Translations under genes and position numbers: made by a program
The notes under the pieces: model-generated
What the model was told of the DNA's origin: nothing
What the model saw: only the letters and a program-made list of their open reading frames with translations
The model's database searches: none
Shown here: piece by piece, positions 58,394-64,000 of the stretch
Position numbering within the stretch: the stretch's first letter is position 1
Layout of the letters: each line of letters opens with the position of its first letter
NCBI GenBank assembly: GCA_039881145.1
Contig: JAYKKI010000032.1
Location: 13,100,501-13,164,500 of the forward strand
Source of the DNA: Druceiella hillmani
Lineage: Eukaryota > Arthropoda > Insecta > Lepidoptera > Hepialidae
Reading direction: 5' to 3'
Length of the DNA: 64,000 bases

Positions 58394-60199
58394 TTTACTT
58401 ATGTAATTATACGCTAATGGTAGGTAATTTAGTCAATAAATAACTTGTTATCGTCTGTCGCAATGCTCAAAATCATTTTGGCTGACTGTCCATACTAAGT
58501 TACATTTTTGCACTTTCCTATCATAATTTTTAATGCGCCATTGAAAATTATCGAGTGGAAGAGTATAAAGCTTAGAAAACTTAAAAATTTAATGAATCAG
58601 TAGCGAGGCTTTCAAATTAAAAAAAAATAAATGTTTGATTACATCTGAAAAGCCCTATTCAACGATAACGATTTTAATGGGGTACGCGAACATAACATTT
58701 TAATGTCCCCTCTCATTTCACGGGAGAATGCCCCCTTATTTTATTTAAAGCGGTTTAAAGGGTGCGAGCATCTTTCTGTAAAATTTTATTGTAAAATTTT
58801 ATTAAAATTGAGTCCTTCAAATTATAGGGCTGTGACATATAGATATAACGAGGTTAAGGAAATCTAGAAGGAGCCACTCAAACAGCAATCGGTGTGGAAA
58901 AAGGCAATCGGTGTGGAAAAAGTTGTATAAATTAGGAAAGTGATGTCGATATATGAATAATTTAAACATTGAGATCTATGGAAAATCCAAAACTAAATAG
59001 TTATAAAAATAATGAGAAATACAATACAATTTTATTAAACCTGTATTTAATCGTCTTTGGAAACTGAGATATTTCGTGAGTATAAAAATATTTATTTATG
59101 AAATATAAATTAAATATTAAATCGTTGCCATTGGCCATCCTATCGATTATGTGCAAGTATAAGATGGCCACTCAATTAAGAATTAGTGGTCACAGTGGCT
59201 ATATCACCTTGAAAAATAATTGGCCATCTTCTACAATCGAAAAAATGATATGACCCTATATTGAAATTTGGCGTTATTTATTAATTTGCAATTCATTTCA
59301 GCTTTTGTAATAACATTAAAAGAAAAAAAAAACAGGAAAAATATGATTCTCAAAATGAAAAACGCTATATACATAAAAAATCCAACTGTTCTGTTAAAAA
59401 TACCTGATTTGCTTTTTTATTTTATAAAAACAATGTTTGCAACTGCTGGTATGTGCAAGTGGCCGTCGTTTACTTGTATAGTATTAAATAGAGACATGTA
59501 GTGAAAGAAGACTGAGATAACGTGGTAGGTCATCTCATCAGACTGGCCACGTTACCTCGAGTTCCTCTATGCTGTCTTAAAATTGGTAACCATATATTTC
59601 AATTACATTTAAAAAAAAAATCAAGTCCTGGGTAAACACTTACTAGTCCATGTCACGGAATTCCTTTTTCTATTCGCATGCTTGATTTAAATGATTTAAA
59701 TAGTTGGCCGCTACCGACACACTGCTAGCAAATGCCACGTCAATCACAGTCGTAAGAAATAGATTGCACGAAGGAATGCATCCTACTTAGTTGGACAGGG
59801 TTTGCCTCATACATTTACAAAATAATTAAAATTGGCTTAGCGCGTCATATCTTTCGACAGATTGCTATCGGTAGAATATATCTACTTGTTTACATGATTT
59901 GATTGATTATTAAATGATATTGCATAAAGAAATTTGTCTCAAACTGGGTCCCGTGGTGTATACTAATGATTTATGATGTTGGATGTTAAAAATATGTTCG
60001 ATTTTATTCCGGATAGTGGCTTTAGGAGTTCTTTCTAGGGACTAGTATACAATTAAGATGTGATCGCAACAATATATGTGCAATCCCCGAGAGTAAGTAT
60101 AGATACTATTTTTCTACCTGTTTTAACTGTTAATATTATAGAAGGGGAAAACACTAGCGCCATTGGGTTTGTGTACTACCCGAGAGTAGTTGTGGGTAA
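58394..60199. other. AT-rich DNA, no gene seen
   Basis: A 12-bp unit AATCGGTGTGGA is repeated directly near 58888-58920. The 77-codon frame at 59268-59501 is unrecognised. Nothing else is supported. Confidence 0.5.
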
Positions 60200-61260
60200 T
60201 GTTATAAATGATTCACTGAATGTGAATCTGTAAAAAGGATCGATCCACTTTAATGGCTCATTACTTATACATTAAAGTAGAATTGTATAAACCGAGATAA
60301 ACTGCAATTAATTTGGTACTCAATTAAGTAGTTCTTGCGATATATTCTGCATAATTACTAGGTTGAAAAATTTATTGTACTTTATTTACTTTTGTACTTT
60401 GCAAGCCTAGGACTGTTTGCCAAATAAAAAAATATTTATGTTACAAGATTTACATCATAACGTAATATACAAAACTATTTATGTCATAACATAAAATGCA
60501 AAAGTATTTATGTCATAACATTTATATCATAACATAATATACTAAATTATTTATGTCATAAGATAAAATACAAATTATTTACGTCATAATATTTATATCA
60601 TAACATAATATACAAAAATATTTGTGTCATAACACAAAAGTATTTATGTCATAACACTTTTAGTATCACTGAAATTGTGGATTAAATTCAAATGTTGGAA
60701 ACAAATGCCAACAGCAAATATGCGTCTAATTAATATAATTTTATAAATACCCCTATCGGATGTAACTGTGAATGATAAATCATTTGGAAAGTTCTTCCAA
60801 ATGATCTATCTTTGAAAAAATATTTTCTATTCAAATGATGACAAAATCATACCGATATAACAATATCAATATAAAAACATTATATACAAACACATATTCC
60901 TCAAATATTTTTAATAATTTTGTTTTAACACTAGTTTTTCTTAAAACAAAATTTGAAATGGTTTGGGAATATTTGTTACGAGAAAGAAAGGGATTAACCT
61001 AATACGACAAATGAATTCCAGCAAAGATTAACGAATCATTTCATTAAGGTAAATGCCGAGCAAATCAATAAGTCATTGAATTAACGTAACGCAAGTTACA
61101 AACCATCCGTTATCTGAAAACTGAATCGTTTGTCAAATGGGCCAATAAAATTTCAAAAGACTCATTTTGCTTATTGAATCAATGTACTGTATTGATACTT
61201 TTGATTTTCTCACCCACCTGTTACCTACGCCTACCCGAGAGGTTAAATTTATAAGCCCCC
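60200..61260. repeat. Dispersed repeat, relative of 41.9-43.7 kb
   Basis: Ordered similarity with the 42-kb locus includes GGATCGATCCACTTTAATG, TTTTAACACTAGTTTTTC, CCTAATACGACAAATG, GTAAATGCCGAGCAAATC, ATGTACTGTATTGATAC and CTACGCCTACCCG. It contains only one copy of the segment that is triplicated at 42-43 kb. No coding region is seen. Confidence 0.55.
60431..60662. repeat. Irregular tandem array of TTATGTCATAACATAA
   Basis: ATTTATGTCATAACATAAAA and ATTTATATCATAACATAATA alternate about eight times with variable spacing. The motif TTATGTCATAA is partly self-complementary, so the array can fold. Confidence 0.85.
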
Positions 61261-61560
61261 TGTACGTAATCTAAATAATATGCTGTTTACATTATCAAAT
61301 TCAATTCTTTAGCTTGTATACCTAATTTATTGATAACCAAATAATTTACTTCGGGTTTAACTCATTGCTTTTGGCTGCCAAGACGTAACTGAATCTCTTT
61401 GTCTGTCATTTTGATCCGATCTTTTTAGTTAACAGTCCGTTCTGCTTCTAGATACTATGCATTTATATCCCAAGCATACAAAGTTATAGTACAACATAAA
61501 GCAGCGAACTAAATTCATAGTAAAGAATATCATCTGCGGAGGATTGTCCGCATTTTACCT

Positions 61561-62157
61561 GTAGCGTTGTTAGATTTTAAACTTTAGAAGAGCGGTCTTA
61601 ATATTATTAATATATCACTCGAGATTACTGTCATCACGAGTGTTATTCTAAAATAAAAAATACGTTTGAGCATACTGCAAATTACAGTTGATTATGAACA
61701 TTGAGTTTTATATTTAGATACTAGTGTTATCTGTACCCTACATATTGGTATATAATGCGAAATTGCTCAATTCTTGTAGTGTTTGCAGCAAGGTTTTTTT
61801 ATAGCCATTTATCCATACGTATACATGCTTATAAGAAGCAAATGTCGTGATAAGATTTTAACCTTTAGAAAGAATGTTCTTGACATGTATAATATTGTTA
61901 TATCGAGTGATCATTTTAAATAAAAATTACATTTGAGCATCTTGCAACGTATACTAGACTATAACATTAAGTTCTATATTTAGGTAAAGAGCATAGAGCC
62001 TAGCAGTTGGAAATTCTAATATCGATAAAGGCTATAGCCTTTATCACTATGTTTTAGTATACATAGCAAAACCATACAAGCGAGATTCGATGTTTGCAGT
62101 AATTGTGGCAAGGTTCTTTCCGAGTTATTTACCCAAACGTATGTATGCTTACTCGTT
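61561..62157. repeat. Tandem duplication of about 300 bp
   Basis: Copy 1 (about 61561-61844) and copy 2 (about 61845-62157) share GATTTTAAACTTTAGAA, then a TTTGAGCAT stretch, ATTGAGTTTTATATTTAG, and GCAAGGTTTTTTTATAG with ACGTATACATGCTTA. Copy 2 carries GATAAAGGCTATAGCCTTTATC, a perfect 22-bp palindrome (62024-62045). Confidence 0.85.
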
Positions 62158-63135
62158 CTTGAATTCATTGTTAAGATAGCTATATAACGTTGTTGTTATA
62201 CCTATTTTAATGTATTACCTCACTCTTGAATTCATAGTTAAGATAGCTATGTAACGTTGTTGTTATACCTATTTCAATATATTAACTCACTTATGAATTC
62301 ATAGTTAAGATAGCTAACGTTGTTGTTATACCTATTTCAATGTATTAACTCACTCTTAAATTCATTGTTAAGATAGCTCTGCAATGGTATCGTTATACCT
62401 ATTTCAATGTTTTAACTCGCTCTTGAATTCATTGTTAAGATAGCAATGTAACATTTTTCTTATACCTATTTCAATGTATTAACTTACTCTTGAATTCATT
62501 GTTAAGATAGCTATTAGCGTTGTTGTTATACCTATTTCAATGTATTAATTCATTCTTGAATTCATTGTTAAGATACCTATGCAACGTTGTCGTTATACCT
62601 ATTTCAATGTATTAACTCACTCTTGAATTCATTGTTAAAATAGCTGTGCAACGTTGTTGTTAAATCTATTTCAATATATTAACTGACTCTTGAATTAATT
62701 GTTAATATAGCTATGCAACTTTGTCGTTATACCTATTTTAATGTATTAACTCGCTCTTGAATTCATTCTTAAGATAACTATGTAATGTTGTTGTTATACC
62801 TATTTCAATGTATTAACTCATTCTTGAATTCATTGTTAAGATAGCTATGCAAAATTGTCATTATACCTATTTCAAAGTATTAACACGGTCTTGAATTCAT
62901 TGTCAAGATAGCAATGTAACATTTTTGTTATACCTATTTCAATGTGTGAACTCACTCTGGAATTCATTGTTAAGATAGCTATGCAACATTGTAGTTATAC
63001 CTATTTCAATGTACTAACTCACTCCTTAATTCATTGTCAAGGTAGGTAGCAAAGTAACTTTTCTATTATACCTATCTCAATGTGTCACCTCAATCTTGAA
63101 TTCGTTCTTAAATAACTATGTAACGTTGCTGTTAT
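62140..63135. repeat. Minisatellite, about 15 units of 62-67 bp
   Basis: Units read TTGAATTCATTGTTAAGATA, then GCTATGCAACGTTGTTGTTA, TACCTATTTCAATGTATTAA and CTCACTC. GAATTC positions at 62161, 62228, 62295, 62424, 62491 and 62558 give a 67-bp period or multiples of it. Copies differ by a few bases each, so the array is moderately aged. Confidence 0.95.
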
Positions 63136-64000
63136 ATAGTTAAGTAAAAGCTATATAACGCAGAGTAAACAAGAGCAGAGTAGTAAGAATTAAAGTCAAG
63201 ACAGCCACGTCAATCAATCTTTGTTAACCATTGTCTAGCTCTTTGTTAGTTTATTGGAGTACTGTGTAGAAACTATTAAACCGATTTGAATAATACTTTT
63301 ATAGAGATAGTGAACATTATATTTAATCTCATATTGAATTTGATCACGGTAGAAGCTTTTCTGAGCCTGGAGCTAGGCAAAGAAATTAATTTAGTGGTTT
63401 CATAGGTACTATAATATAGGTGTGTATTCAAAGCGTGAGAGGTAAGAATTTATTCCGACCATTTTAGATGATGTGATATATGTAATGTTCATTAAATCTT
63501 GATGCAAAACTCTAATCATAACCGTAACTCTACATTTCTCTCATTTACATTTCTCTAACAAAGCTCTGCTAGAATTTCACTGCTACCTTTTAAGTGAGGT
63601 ACTGTGGCTCTTTTGATGAGATTTTACTTCTTTTTGTCGAGTCTCTTTAAGGTCTTATGACTGACATAGATTCGATGAATCTAAAATTGTAACTTTTCCT
63701 TTTGTTACCGTTTTGCTTTTATCTTTCTTGGGCTCTTCAACTAATTAAATTTTAGCAATATTTGGTCGCATTAATCATTATTAATTTATTTCTTATAGGA
63801 CTTTAAATTCAATTATCATCATTCATGTAGTAAAGACTGAATGCGGGACTTAGGAACTTAGAAATGGAATTTACAAAACGGTGACAGTGATTGAACTCAA
63901 AGTTGAGAAGGTATGGGATACCAATTTCCAGGTAACGGGTATTTTTAGCACACAAACATCGAAGTTTTAACCAGTGATAATATTGGATATTAATTTCGAT
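63136..64000. other. AT-rich DNA, nothing recognised
   Basis: No repeat, RNA or open frame worth calling is seen up to the window end. Confidence 0.6.

Noticed and set aside
62140..63135. Possible CRISPR-like or origin-type iteron array
   Set aside because: The whole 62-67-bp unit repeats with no distinct spacers. It is an ordinary minisatellite.

Overview
The window is AT-rich (roughly 70% A+T by eye), eukaryotic, and looks like intergenic or deep intronic DNA from an insect. A moth or butterfly (Lepidoptera) is most likely. The main reason is several diverged copies of a dispersed repeat that opens with GGGTTCCGTAC, carries a CCGTCCGTCTGTC-type run, and closes with GTACGGAACCCT followed by a CGAGTCCGACTCGCACTTG-like end. 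I recognise this from memory as very common in Lepidoptera, but I could not search for it. Remnants of R1-clade, RTE-like, piggyBac-like, Helitron and TA-target elements fit the same picture. I see no convincing host protein-coding gene, tRNA or rRNA. Nearly all open frames are short, or lie inside microsatellites, minisatellites or transposon remnants.

Layout. 1-10 kb: AT-rich DNA with two GGGTTCC-type repeats and two GC-richer patches. 10-22 kb: first copy of a hairpin element (10.4 kb), an extremely AT-rich block (11.7-12.4 kb), a 56-bp minisatellite (13.9-14.3 kb), a GGGTTCC-type repeat holding a 34-bp tandem array (15.5-16.8 kb), a CA/TA microsatellite (17.3-17.6 kb), a 118-120-bp array (19.65-20.1 kb) and an 84/74-bp array (20.85-22.2 kb) interrupted by another hairpin-element copy. 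22-30 kb: piggyBac-like pseudogene with long inverted repeats (23.2-24.75 kb), nested hairpins (25.2-25.4 kb), a long TA tract and an RTE-like relic (26.1-26.6 kb). 29-38 kb: two related TA-target MITEs (29.5 and 35.4 kb), a candidate non-coding first exon (30.0-30.2 kb), a 223-bp hairpin element (33.74-33.96 kb) and small tandem arrays. 40-47 kb: a full hairpin element (40.96-41.26 kb), a repeat with a 237-bp triplication (41.9-43.7 kb), a tandem pair of units each with a TATA-like box and a small ORF (44.9-45.8 kb), and a candidate MITE (45.97-46.37 kb). 47.7-49.8 kb: an internally deleted R1-clade retrotransposon. 52-58 kb: more hairpin elements, a tRNA-type SINE, 36-bp and about 137-bp arrays, and a short Helitron. 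60-63 kb: a diverged relative of the 42-kb repeat, a 300-bp duplication and a 15-copy minisatellite with period near 67 bp.

The most unusual object is the hairpin element, present in six copies plus one relic. Its arms are about 110 bp. A 46-nt tail lies on one side only and always ends near AAATATATTC. Full copies are flanked by direct repeats of unequal length (16, 11 and 11 bp), and a shortened copy keeps the tail and appears to be flanked by an imperfect 14-bp repeat. A fixed 3' end, 5' truncation and variable target duplications are what target-primed reverse transcription produces. They are not expected of a classical MITE, so this may be an undescribed retroposed hairpin family. No genes act together here in a pathway; the window records mobile-element turnover and tandem-repeat growth.
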